Part shown: positions 26,540 through 34,647 of the stretch, one piece after another | Layout of the letters: every line of letters begins with the position of its first letter | How positions within the stretch are numbered: position 1 is the first letter of the stretch | Source of the DNA: Christensenellaceae bacterium | GTDB lineage: Bacteria > Bacillota > Clostridia > Christensenellales > UBA1242 | Direction: 5' to 3' | Length of the DNA: 41,157 nt | Assembly: GCA_031256235.1 (NCBI GenBank) | Contig: JAIRQZ010000011.1 | Location: 1 to 41,157, forward strand | Made by a program: the position numbers and the translations under genes | The notes under the pieces: model-generated | What the model was told of the DNA's origin: nothing | The model's input: the letters and a program-made list of their open reading frames with translations, nothing else | The model's database searches: none

Positions 26540-27595
26540 ATGAACGCAAAAACAAAAGTAATCTGCACAATGGGCCCCGCATCATGGTCGCCCGAAATGA
26601 TGGAAAAGTTAATGAAAGCCGGCATGAGCATCGCCCGCTTTAACATGTCGCACGCATGGACGCCCGAATTGGTGGAAGCAGCCAAAAAACAAATGCAACA
26701 GGCACAACAGATAAGCAAAAAACTTGGGCTTAAAGTTGAAGTCGCCCTTGATACAAAAGGCCCAGACGTCCGCATTGGCACATTCAAAGACCCCAAAGTC
26801 GACATCGTCGCAGGTCAAACATTCAAATTCTACTTTGGTGAAAAGAATCGTAAACACGTCGGCGATGTCAACGGGGTCTTCGTTGATTACGAGAAACTTC
26901 TTCGCATCGTCAAGGTTGGCTCGCAACTTGCCTTGAACGACGGCCACGTAGTTATGAACATTACCGAAATCAAAGACAGCGTAATCACTTGCAAAGTCCT
27001 TGCTGGCGGAGTTCTTAAAAACCGCAAAAGTCTTGCCGCGCCTGGACACGACTTGGAATTGCCATTTATCTCGCCCGAGGACGAAATCGATTTCAAAATG
27101 GGCACCGAAGTCGGTGTAGATTGGATTATGGCCTCGGCCGTAGCCAAACCTCAAGATGTCATCGACCTTCGCAACTGGCTTGACAAAAACGGAGGCAAGA
27201 GCATAAAAATCATGTCCAAACCCGAAGACCGTATCGCGCTTAAAAACATCGACGGAATTATCAAAGCAAGTGATGCAATAATGGTTCCGCGTGGCGGACT
27301 TGGTACCGACATTGGTCTTGAAAATATCGCGGTCGCACAAAAACAAATAGTCGCAAAAACCCGCAAAGCCAAAAAACCCGTAGTTGTTGCAACTGAAATG
27401 CTTGAAAGCATGGCGGAAAAACCGAACCCGACCCGTGCGGAAGCCACCGACGTAGCCAACGCCGTTTGGGACGGAGCGACACACGTAATGTTAAGTTGCG
27501 AAACCGCCGCAGGCAAATACCCGGTTGAAAGCGTAGAATTCTTGGTCAAAACTGCCGTGGTCGCGGAATCACACAAAGAATATTACAGAGTTTAA
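26540..27595 (+). CDS. Pyruvate-kinase-like protein, barrel and B domains only
   Basis: 351 aa. Recognisable family motifs are TKVICTMGPASWS, ARFNMSH (substrate Arg), LDTKGPDVRIG (potassium site), SKPED in place of KIEN, PRGGLG in place of ARGDLG, TEMLESM in place of TQMLESM, and PTRAEATDVANAVWDGATHVMLS. The TIM barrel and B domain are present; the ~115-residue C-terminal regulatory domain is absent. The Mg-binding Asp of RGDLG is Gly, while the catalytic Lys and the Glu ligand are kept. It may be a weak or repurposed enzyme, and another pyruvate kinase may exist elsewhere. Confidence 0.85.
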   Translation: MNAKTKVICTMGPASWSPEMMEKLMKAGMSIARFNMSHAWTPELVEAAKKQMQQAQQISKKLGLKVEVALDTKGPDVRIGTFKDPKVDIVAGQTFKFYFGEKNRKHVGDVNGVFVDYEKLLRIVKVGSQLALNDGHVVMNITEIKDSVITCKVLAGGVLKNRKSLAAPGHDLELPFISPEDEIDFKMGTEVGVDWIMASAVAKPQDVIDLRNWLDKNGGKSIKIMSKPEDRIALKNIDGIIKASDAIMVPRGGLGTDIGLENIAVAQKQIVAKTRKAKKPVVVATEMLESMAEKPNPTRAEATDVANAVWDGATHVMLSCETAAGKYPVESVEFLVKTAVVAESHKEYYRV

Positions 27596-27597
27596 TG

Positions 27598-28362
27598 CTA
27601 TTTTTTAGGTTTAGTCACAGTCGGCTTCTTTGCGGGAGCCGATTTTGTTGTGCTCGGTTTTTTCGCCGCGGCTGTACTTGGCTTCTTTGGCGCTGTTGAC
27701 TTTTTGACTGACGCGGGTTTCACTTCCACCTTTGGTGTGGCGACTGGTTTTTGCTCTACTGGCTTGGGCACATCGGCCATATGTGCTACTTCAACATGTC
27801 CCTCGGGCTTGGACTCTGCGTGTCCGCCCAACATTACGTGATTCGTCGGCCATGCAGTGGTCTTTTCTGGATGGTCAATCTCGAACTTATACTCGGGCGT
27901 GATGCCCGTGGTCTTGCTTATTCCTTTGACAAGCGGCATCAGCCCAAACACGAACATTTGCCCAAAGAACGCAACCGACACAAAGATTTGCGAATACCAA
28001 AGCGCCATATCGGGGCTTACAATTCCGCCCTCGTCGTTCATGCTTGCGCCCGCAATTTTGGCGAAAAGGTCGCTCATGCCCATAGGCCTATAAAGCGCTT
28101 GGGCGCCGATGCACAACAACATAGTTGCGACAAGTCCAGTTGCTATCTGTGTATAACATGCGGCTTGGTCGGATTTTTTGAACATCTTTAATGCGTTATA
28201 CGCAATTGTGCCGACAAAGTACGCAACAGGCCCCAACAAAAAGCACACAAGGCTTGGTTCAATTGAAACGTCCCTAGGCTTCAAAATAAAGACCGAAAGA
28301 TACAACACTACGCCCGTCGCACAAAAGATAATATAAAATATCCTATACCAATTTTTTAACAT
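27598..28362 (-). CDS. Polytopic membrane protein with Lys/Pro/Ala-rich tail
   Basis: 254 aa, family not recognised. About five hydrophobic segments occupy the first ~150 residues. The C-terminus is a low-complexity KKPSTAAAKKPSTT tail, likely cytoplasmic and able to touch nucleic acid or anionic lipid. TTGACC-17-TATAAT ends 6 nt before ATG 28362, so the five-residue-longer track start is not used. Convergent with the pyruvate-kinase-like gene, 2 bp apart. Confidence 0.75.
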   Translation of the reverse strand: MLKNWYRIFYIIFCATGVVLYLSVFILKPRDVSIEPSLVCFLLGPVAYFVGTIAYNALKMFKKSDQAACYTQIATGLVATMLLCIGAQALYRPMGMSDLFAKIAGASMNDEGGIVSPDMALWYSQIFVSVAFFGQMFVFGLMPLVKGISKTTGITPEYKFEIDHPEKTTAWPTNHVMLGGHAESKPEGHVEVAHMADVPKPVEQKPVATPKVEVKPASVKKSTAPKKPSTAAAKKPSTTKSAPAKKPTVTKPKK

Positions 28363-28368
28363 ATCTGA

Positions 28369-28419
28369 ATTATACATTAATCAAAAACGATGGTCAAACG
28401 TAATATAAAGGAATATACT
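28369..28419. promoter_or_regulatory. Divergent overlapping promoters, membrane protein / lipoprotein
   Basis: Minus: TTGACC (28392-28397), 17 bp, TATAAT (28369-28374). Plus: TGGTCA (28391-28396), 17 bp, TATACT (28414-28419), 6 nt to ATG 28426. The two -35 boxes occupy almost the same bases, so the promoters should compete. Confidence 0.7.
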
Positions 28420-28425
28420 TATAAC

Positions 28426-29199
28426 ATGAAAAGGGTCGGAGCCGTCATAGTCTTGCTGTTTATCACAGTACTTTTCGGCGGTTGCGCCCCAAAAACCGAG
28501 AACAAAGCCATACTATATCCTTGGCCCGTCATCTTGGCGATCAAGTATCAACTTACAACCGAGCCTACTGCCGACAGCCTCGAAATGCTGGGTACTTATC
28601 TTACGGACATCACAAATGGTTTCGAAGTGCGTGCTGGCATATCCCAATCTGGCAAAGATTTACAAATCGAGTTTTACTTTGATACCTATGATGTCAACGA
28701 CAAGGACAACATCAAAAACCACAAAGAATTTTTGCGCTTCATGGGTCTTGACCACGACGACAACGACCTTTCCAAGGTCCAATGCAAATACCAAGAAAAA
28801 CTTTTTTACATCGAAAACACCTATACTTTCACAAATCCATGGAAGACCATCGAAGACGATATGCAATGCGTCGAAGGTATCAACTTCGAGGTCCGAAGCC
28901 GATTCGCATTACAACCAGGGTCCGAGCCACAATACTACTATGTGTTTAACACAGGTTTCCGACGTTCCAAGGTTACAGGTGCGTATAAAAAGGAAAATTT
29001 GGTTATCGAATACAACTATTACTTCCGCGGAAGCGGGGAAGATTACCCCACGCAAATCGTGGTGTTTGACAAGTTCGCGAATCAAACGGCTTGGTACTTT
29101 ACGGCGTTCTTGGCGACGGGGGTATTTATGGGCGTAATATATGCGGTCTTGCGATACAGCGAAAAGGCTCGACAAAAGCCCGAAATAATTGTACAATAA
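28426..29199 (+). CDS. Predicted lipoprotein with C-terminal membrane anchor
   Basis: 257 aa, family unknown. MKRVGAVIVLLFITVLFGGC is a lipoprotein signal with lipobox FGGC; the mature protein is hydrophilic and ends in one membrane segment (YFTAFLATGVFMGVIYAVL) and a short basic tail, so it may be anchored at both ends. I use ATG 28426 (leaderless, 6 nt after TATACT), which also makes a proper signal peptide. The track start adds 12 residues from within the promoter. Confidence 0.75.
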   Translation: MKRVGAVIVLLFITVLFGGCAPKTENKAILYPWPVILAIKYQLTTEPTADSLEMLGTYLTDITNGFEVRAGISQSGKDLQIEFYFDTYDVNDKDNIKNHKEFLRFMGLDHDDNDLSKVQCKYQEKLFYIENTYTFTNPWKTIEDDMQCVEGINFEVRSRFALQPGSEPQYYYVFNTGFRRSKVTGAYKKENLVIEYNYYFRGSGEDYPTQIVVFDKFANQTAWYFTAFLATGVFMGVIYAVLRYSEKARQKPEIIVQ

Positions 29200-29205
29200 T
29201 GGACA

Positions 29206-29943
29206 GTGGCATTTGCGGTTTTTTCAGACATACACGGAAATCTCGAGGCGTTGGAAGCCATAATAAACCATGCTCATAAGAAAGCCAAAATCAAGGACTT
29301 GTATTTTTTGGGTGATGCGATAACTTTCGGGCCAGACTCGAACGCATGTTTAAAGTTACTTGAAAAAAACAAAGTAAAGTGCGTCGCAGGCAATCACGAG
29401 CAACGCATCGTGCGATATGACAAAGCCGTCAAGTCCATGACCTATGCAACTACCGAGCACATGAACTATGTCTTCTCATCACTCGACCGCGAAAGTTTGC
29501 GTTTCATTAAATCAATGCCTGTTGATATCAAAATCAATTACAAAGGGCACAATATCTTTTTTACGCACTATATCCACGACAAAAACGGAATTATCAAAGA
29601 CGATTACGAAGAATTCACCGAACCCCGTCTGCGCAAAGTATTTGAATACTCGGACTCGGATGTGGTGTTCTTCGGTCACATTCACAAAAGAAAGGTCCTG
29701 ATTAACGAAGAGGGCGAAAGTTACGTATGCACAGGGGCAAGCGGTTGCGTGAAAGGTGACAGAACCTTTTACACAAAATTCGATATTCACAAAGATTTCG
29801 GAGACGTCAATTATGACATCGACCGCATCAATGTGCCGTTCAACCGAAAGCGTTTTGATGAAAAGATGAAAAACACGCCACTACCTGACAAGCAAAACTA
29901 TGGGCCTCATGTGTTCGGCGGTAATAAACTAGACGTAAAATAA
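29206..29943 (+). CDS. Calcineurin-like metallophosphoesterase (YfcE/ApaH type)
   Basis: 245 aa. FSDIHGNLEAL, GDAITFGP, GNHEQR and GHIHKR are the ordered metal-binding motifs. Substrate unknown; relatives cleave phosphodiesters or dinucleoside polyphosphates. Starts at GTG 29206, 8 nt after TACAAT (TCGACA 17 bp upstream, inside the preceding gene). The 3' end overlaps uppP (convergent) by 15 bp. Confidence 0.85.
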   Translation: MAFAVFSDIHGNLEALEAIINHAHKKAKIKDLYFLGDAITFGPDSNACLKLLEKNKVKCVAGNHEQRIVRYDKAVKSMTYATTEHMNYVFSSLDRESLRFIKSMPVDIKINYKGHNIFFTHYIHDKNGIIKDDYEEFTEPRLRKVFEYSDSDVVFFGHIHKRKVLINEEGESYVCTGASGCVKGDRTFYTKFDIHKDFGDVNYDIDRINVPFNRKRFDEKMKNTPLPDKQNYGPHVFGGNKLDVK

Positions 29944-30687
29944 AATCCCGCAAACAATGGCCAAAATTACAAGGTACAAACTGAACCAATGCAATTTTAC
30001 ATTTTGAATTATACGCAACATGAATTTGATTGCAAGGATGCCGCTTATGACGGCTGCGATAAAAGCGGCGATTGTCGGCCAAACGTCAAAAGCGGGCGCT
30101 GTTCCAACATCAAGTAACTCGTACAAAAAGGACGCGATTATAACGGGGATTGACATAAGGAACGAATAATCGGCGGCCTTTTCACGCTTTACCCCCGTGA
30201 AAAGAAGCGTTGATATGGTGGTACCGCTTCGTGAAAGTCCAGGAGTCACGGCAAAAAATTGTGCAACACCTACCACCGTAGCGGCGGGGCCAGTAACTTC
30301 GTGCGCTTTATCGTTGTTTGTTACAAAAGTTGTAGTAAATAAAATTATTGCGGTCACCAAAAACGTTATTGGCAAAATTTTATATGTAAAGGTCTTGTCT
30401 ATGTACTCTTTGAACAACACGACAAGCCCACACGTAATCGCGGTGGAAATGACAAGATACAAATTAAGTTTATTAAACGGATGACGGACAAGTTGCCATA
30501 TGGTCTTTCGGAAGACAATGACGACGGCCAACAATGTGGCCAGGTGCAAAATGATGTTAAAAAAAAGCATATCGGACGGAAGGTTCAAAAAATGTTGGAA
30601 CAATATAAGGTGCCCGCTTGAAGACACAGGTAAAAATTCGGTCAGCCCTTGAATAATTCCTAAAAACAGCCCCATCCAAATTGACAT
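29929..30687 (-). CDS. uppP: Undecaprenyl-diphosphatase (BacA type)
   Basis: 252 aa membrane enzyme that recycles undecaprenyl diphosphate for peptidoglycan and other envelope polymers. GIIQGLTEFLPVSSSGHLIL and FAVTPGLSRSGTTIS are the two catalytic signatures; about seven to eight hydrophobic segments. Evidence that this organism makes a cell wall. No convincing promoter or ribosome site: its start codon lies inside the -35 box of the divergent ftsB-like gene. Confidence 0.95.
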   Translation of the reverse strand: MSIWMGLFLGIIQGLTEFLPVSSSGHLILFQHFLNLPSDMLFFNIILHLATLLAVVIVFRKTIWQLVRHPFNKLNLYLVISTAITCGLVVLFKEYIDKTFTYKILPITFLVTAIILFTTTFVTNNDKAHEVTGPAATVVGVAQFFAVTPGLSRSGTTISTLLFTGVKREKAADYSFLMSIPVIIASFLYELLDVGTAPAFDVWPTIAAFIAAVISGILAIKFMLRIIQNVKLHWFSLYLVILAIVCGILFYV

Positions 30688-30709
30688 TAATAATAAGTAT
30701 GCCTATAAT
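30681..30709 (+). promoter_or_regulatory. ftsB-like gene promoter (consensus)
   Basis: TTGACA (30681-30686), 17 bp, TATAAT (30704-30709). The track GTG at 30713 is only 3 nt after the -10, too close for a normal start; the next in-frame GTG is at 30728. Confidence 0.65.
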
Positions 30710-30727
30710 AGTGTGGGAATACACACA

Positions 30728-31009
30728 GTGACTGAAAACGAAAGAAGAATCAAAAGACGCGTCCAACTTGTTGTTGCAGGCTCAATGGCATTTTTTTTCG
30801 TTTTGTTTATGACTATGGTGGTGCAAATCGCAATTATGAACAACCAAAAACGCATGGAACGTTCACTTAATGCAAAGCAGGCGGAACTTATGTACCTGCT
30901 GCAATATGAAAGCGACAAAATCGATTATTACAAATCCGACAAGTTCATTGACGAATACGCACTCAAAGAACTGGGCTATGGCCGTGACGGTGCGAAAATT
31001 TTTAAATAA
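30728..31009 (+). CDS. FtsB/DivIC-like septum protein
   Basis: 93 aa from GTG 30728 (98 from GTG 30713). A basic cytoplasmic start (RRIKRR), one membrane segment (VVAGSMAFFFVLFMTMVVQI), a coiled coil of about 40 residues and a C-terminal segment IDEYALKELGYGRDGAKIF, as in DivIC/FtsB where the tail reads A.e.LG.v..gE. Expected in the division complex with FtsL and FtsQ/DivIB. Confidence 0.75.
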   Translation: MTENERRIKRRVQLVVAGSMAFFFVLFMTMVVQIAIMNNQKRMERSLNAKQAELMYLLQYESDKIDYYKSDKFIDEYALKELGYGRDGAKIFK

Positions 31010-31082
31010 TTCGACAGATATTGACAAAAGCAACGGAATGGTATATAATTATTTTATATCTCATAGAGAAAGTAGATGGAAA

Positions 31083-32009
31083 ATGGAACAAAAGAAGAAA
31101 AAAAAGTTTTATGCTGACTTGCACAATCACAGTTTCGCGGGTGGTACTCCCGAATTTTTGGAAGACCACGGCTTACATTTCCCGCGCGTAGAAAGGGTTA
31201 ACGGTATAGAGCACATGAACGAAATCTGGAACGAATACCTTTACAAACATCAATACGACCTACATGCCTTGTCTCTTTTGTTAAAAGCCAACTTTGAAAA
31301 CTGCCGACAAACGGGTGTTAAAACCGTTGCGCCCTCGATAACCTACAGGCTTGTGGACAAAGAAAAAGGCATCTTTCCAGATGCCCCCGAAAAATTCATC
31401 GAATTCCTTAAAAGTTTTAAACATGACGACCTTACAATAAATTGGATTTTAAGCATAAACCGCGACCGATACCGCCCTGACCAAGAGCGCGGGGTCGTCA
31501 TGGACCTTATCAAATCTGGGTTTTTCAAGGGCATCGACCTTTCGTCGACCGAGGACCCCGATTTGAACAAAGTCTTCAAAGACTTTTACAAACAGGCTAA
31601 CCAACAAGGCATGGTAACGCAAGTCCACGCGGGCGAGCAACTTGGCGCCGACTATGTCATGCAATGTATAAAGGATTTCGAGCCCAAACACATCCAACAC
31701 GGCATAAGCATCGTTCAAAGTCCCAAAATAATGAAGGTCGCACAAAAAGAAGGCATAACCTTTAACGTCTGCCCGACAAGCAACGTGGAACTTGGTTACG
31801 CGAAAAGCCATGGGGAGCACCCAATCCGCGCCATGTATTACAACGACCTATCATTAACAATCAATACCGACGATATGCTATTTTTCAACAGCAGCGTTCC
31901 CGAAGAATACAAAAGGCTTAAACAAAACGGCACGCTTACGGACAGGCAACTTGAAGACATCCGCCAAAACAGTTTAAAAGTCGCCGACGAGATGACCCGC
32001 GATGTCTAA
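31083..32009 (+). CDS. Adenosine deaminase-like amidohydrolase
   Basis: 308 aa TIM-barrel metal hydrolase. ADLHNHSFAGGT (HxH zinc site), VHAGEQ (His and catalytic Glu), QHGIS and TINTDDM (Asp) match adenosine/adenine deaminase. Somewhat shorter than the usual ~340 aa, so the base specificity is open. TTGACA-17-TATAAT lies upstream (31021-31049), giving a leader of roughly 26 nt with no clear ribosome site. The ORF is open back through the predicted transcription start, where an in-frame ATA codon lies exactly at +1. Confidence 0.85.
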   Translation: MEQKKKKKFYADLHNHSFAGGTPEFLEDHGLHFPRVERVNGIEHMNEIWNEYLYKHQYDLHALSLLLKANFENCRQTGVKTVAPSITYRLVDKEKGIFPDAPEKFIEFLKSFKHDDLTINWILSINRDRYRPDQERGVVMDLIKSGFFKGIDLSSTEDPDLNKVFKDFYKQANQQGMVTQVHAGEQLGADYVMQCIKDFEPKHIQHGISIVQSPKIMKVAQKEGITFNVCPTSNVELGYAKSHGEHPIRAMYYNDLSLTINTDDMLFFNSSVPEEYKRLKQNGTLTDRQLEDIRQNSLKVADEMTRDV

Positions 32010-32757
32010 AATCAAAGACGCCGAGGTCGACAAACAAATCCACGACGGGCGCCGAGAGAAGTTAAGAACAACATTCCAAAAGTACGGCCTTGAAACGTTC
32101 AATGAAACGCAAGTATTGGAATTCGCGCTTGGCATGACGGTTCCGCGTGTCGACACAAACCCGACCGCGCATCGGTTGATGAACATCTTTGGAAGCCTCG
32201 ACGGGGTTATCTCTGCTCATCCTGACAAGTTGCGCGATGTGGGCGGTGTCGGGCCACAATCGGCAAACTTTTTGCATTTTTTAAAACAGTTCGTGACATA
32301 CATGATGGGTATTGAACGCAAAAGCGAAAAAATCACCTCGCCGACCGATGCGGTGGAACTTTTGCGTCGGCTTATGAAAACCTATCCTGTCGAACATTTT
32401 ATTATGGTCTGCGTTGACAAGGGCGGGGCAGTCCTGTTACACGACAAAGTCCGTGGTAACATCGACAAAGTGGATATAAATTTGCGCGAGGTGACTGATA
32501 TGGCCCTGCGCGTAAGTACATCTGGCGTAGTTTTCGCGCACAACCATTTGAACGGGAAAACCGACCCGTCGGACGCCGACATGCGCCTTACCCGAAGTCT
32601 TGTAAATATTTTGACCCCGCTTGGCGTCAATATCATCGACCACATAATCTTTGCGGGCGAAAAGTACTATAGTTTCTTCGCTACGGGCATCTTGGACGTC
32701 TTCAAACGCGAGTACAAATCATTCGCAACATCGTCATTCAATAACTCCCAAGTATAA
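32002..32757 (+). CDS. radC: RadC-family JAB-domain protein
   Basis: 251 aa. N-terminal helix-hairpin-helix region (LRDVGGVGPQSANFL) and a C-terminal MPN/JAB metalloprotease-like domain with HNHLNGKTDPSDAD. Historically called a DNA repair protein; the true activity of the family is uncertain. The ATG overlaps the preceding stop region by 8 bp, implying coupling. The 3' end overlaps the next, convergent, gene by 20 bp. Confidence 0.9.
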   Translation: MSKIKDAEVDKQIHDGRREKLRTTFQKYGLETFNETQVLEFALGMTVPRVDTNPTAHRLMNIFGSLDGVISAHPDKLRDVGGVGPQSANFLHFLKQFVTYMMGIERKSEKITSPTDAVELLRRLMKTYPVEHFIMVCVDKGGAVLLHDKVRGNIDKVDINLREVTDMALRVSTSGVVFAHNHLNGKTDPSDADMRLTRSLVNILTPLGVNIIDHIIFAGEKYYSFFATGILDVFKREYKSFATSSFNNSQV

Positions 32758-33205
32758 CGGGCCAACCAACTATCGTTACATCTTGGTTTTGCACGATTTG
32801 CAAATTTATATGGGCGTTCCCTGCACCCGACGACTTCGTCATTGTTATAAAGGCTTTTATTTTTGGCGTGTACGCATAGGTTCCAAAATCCGACGCCGTG
32901 ACCGCACGCGCCCTCAAAGACTTCAATATTCTATTTGTATTGCCCCCATAATTTTCAAGCCTTATTGATTCCCCGTCGATACGGTTAAACAAAGCCCGAA
33001 CCTTGGCGGCGTCGGCGCTTTTGCATTCATATATAAAGGCAAACCCCAAATCGATGGTGTCGGTGACAAGCGGGCTTTCCACACGGTCGGTGGAATAAAA
33101 CGCAAAGGTTCCATCGCCCAAAGTTTCAAGATTGGTCATGGGCGGCGATACCACGGAATAAAACACAAGGCAAACGCACAAGGCCAAGAAAATACAAAAC
33201 TTCAC
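32738..33205 (-). CDS. Small secreted or membrane-anchored protein
   Basis: 155 aa, not recognised. A single hydrophobic N-terminal segment (FCIFLALCVCLVFYSVV) acts as signal or anchor; the rest is soluble and likely beta-rich. GTG start 7 nt after the Nudix stop, probably coupled to it. Confidence 0.65.
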   Translation of the reverse strand: MKFCIFLALCVCLVFYSVVSPPMTNLETLGDGTFAFYSTDRVESPLVTDTIDLGFAFIYECKSADAAKVRALFNRIDGESIRLENYGGNTNRILKSLRARAVTASDFGTYAYTPKIKAFITMTKSSGAGNAHINLQIVQNQDVTIVGWPVILGSY

Positions 33206-33212
33206 ACATCAA

Positions 33213-33755
33213 TTATTGACAGCCATACTTTTCAACATACATAATCAAGGCCTCGTAAGCATCCCATTTTGTCGACAAAGCGGGGTTTCGTGTTTGCACA
33301 AGGTTTTTGAAATCCGCCCAATCCACCCATTTGACTTCGGTGACCTCGTCTTTTTTAACTTTGATTTTCTTTGGGTTCAAATTTTTGAATGCGACAAAGA
33401 CTTCGTTAAAATGCGCATTCCAAACCTTTCCGTCTTTTTCGTTGGAACGATGCGCACGCGCAAATCGCACGTTTTTTGGTTTCACTCTTATGTTTAATTC
33501 TTCTTGCATCTCGCGGATTGCCGACATTAACCCAAGTTCGCCCGCCTCTACATGACCGCCCGCTGAAACATCCCAACAGCCAGGCCACTGCTTTTTCGTA
33601 TCACTTCGTTTGCCCATAAGGACTTGCTTTTTCCGATTGACCAAAAACAACGCGACACCTTTGTGATAGGCCCCAATTTTGTGGGCCTCGTCACGCGCAA
33701 TCGTTTTCCCTGTAAACAAGCCATTCTCGTCAAGTACGTCAAAAAGTTCTTCCAT
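33213..33755 (-). CDS. Nudix hydrolase
   Basis: 180 aa. The Nudix box reads GHVEAGELGLMSAIREMQEEL (family GX5EX7REUXEE), with the usual following Gly replaced by Asn. The N-terminal EELFDVLDENGLFTG resembles the isopentenyl-diphosphate-isomerase-like/YfcD group. Start ATG 33755 (MEELFDV); the track adds ten residues from the promoter. TCGACA-17-TATAAT ends 10 nt before the ATG, so the leader is about 3 nt. Confidence 0.88.
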   Translation of the reverse strand: MEELFDVLDENGLFTGKTIARDEAHKIGAYHKGVALFLVNRKKQVLMGKRSDTKKQWPGCWDVSAGGHVEAGELGLMSAIREMQEELNIRVKPKNVRFARAHRSNEKDGKVWNAHFNEVFVAFKNLNPKKIKVKKDEVTEVKWVDWADFKNLVQTRNPALSTKWDAYEALIMYVEKYGCQ

Positions 33756-33783
33756 AATAACGAAAATTATAGCACAATAATAC

Positions 33784-34647
33784 ATGCTTGTCGAGTGCGC
33801 ACCGATTGCAGGTTATACAACATTTGAATTCCGAAAGGTCTTGCGTTCGCTGGGCGCCAAGGTTTTGTGGACGGAGATGGTATCCGCCGCCGCGATATTT
33901 TATAAAAATAAAAAAACTTTGAAGTTATTGGAACACGAAACTGTGGACGGCATAAAAAACGTGGTCCAACTGTTCGGTCACGTCCCCGAACATTTCAAGT
34001 TTGCAATCGAAAGCGGTGTCCTTGACGGCTTTGACGAAATCAATATCAACATGGGTTGCCCCGCAAACAAAATCATAAAAAACAACGAAGGCGTGGCCCT
34101 TATGAACAAACCCGACTTGGCGCGCGAAATTATCGAAACGGCAACGGCCTCCATCTCGTCGCTCAAAAACCGAAATCGGCTGTCGCACGATTCCGCCCCT
34201 GCGGGGGATTTTCGCTTCTCAATGAAACCCGTTACCGTTTCCGTAAAAATGCGCCTCGGTGTAAAAGAACCATTTGACTGCGCAGCCTTCGCCAAAATGT
34301 GCGAAAGCGCAGGGGCGTCACGCTTGATTGTGCACGGGCGCTATGCGGAACAAGGCTACAGTGGCAAGGCCGATTGGAACGCAATTGCGGAAATCGTGCG
34401 CGCCGTAAAAATCCCCGTAATTGCTAATGGTGATATAAAAACACTGGACGACGCAAAAAAGTGCCTTGAAATAACAGGCGCGACGGGTGTAATGGTGGGC
34501 AGGGCTCTTTTGCCGATTTACCGCAAATACTTTCCGACAAATTTGCGAATATTAAGAGGTGAGAAAATTTCTCGTGACGCCGATATTGATATCCGCTCTT
34601 GTGATGTGTGCGGGCTTTTCGCTGGGGGTGCCCCCCAGACCCCATGA
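33784..34647 (+). CDS. dus: tRNA-dihydrouridine synthase
   Basis: 287 aa flavoenzyme that reduces uridines in tRNA D-loops. APIAGYTTFEFRKVLRSLG, INMGCPANKI (catalytic Cys), KMRLG, VHGR and VIANGDI fit the DUS family. After EIIETATASISS about 25 residues (KNRNRLSHDSAPAG...) are an insertion with a GC hairpin. The C-terminal domain is short and the last residues (GGAPQTP) come from another palindrome that also encodes part of VanW. CACAAT lies 5 nt before the ATG. Confidence 0.88.
   Translation: MLVECAPIAGYTTFEFRKVLRSLGAKVLWTEMVSAAAIFYKNKKTLKLLEHETVDGIKNVVQLFGHVPEHFKFAIESGVLDGFDEININMGCPANKIIKNNEGVALMNKPDLAREIIETATASISSLKNRNRLSHDSAPAGDFRFSMKPVTVSVKMRLGVKEPFDCAAFAKMCESAGASRLIVHGRYAEQGYSGKADWNAIAEIVRAVKIPVIANGDIKTLDDAKKCLEITGATGVMVGRALLPIYRKYFPTNLRILRGEKISRDADIDIRSCDVCGLFAGGAPQTP
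34171..34214. repeat. GC-rich palindromic insert in dus
   Basis: CGAAATC and GATTTTCG outer arms with an inner CCGC-CCCT-GCGG hairpin. The core resembles the jag hairpin (both read CC..TGCGGGG..TTTT.GCTT), suggesting a shared element. Confidence 0.4.
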
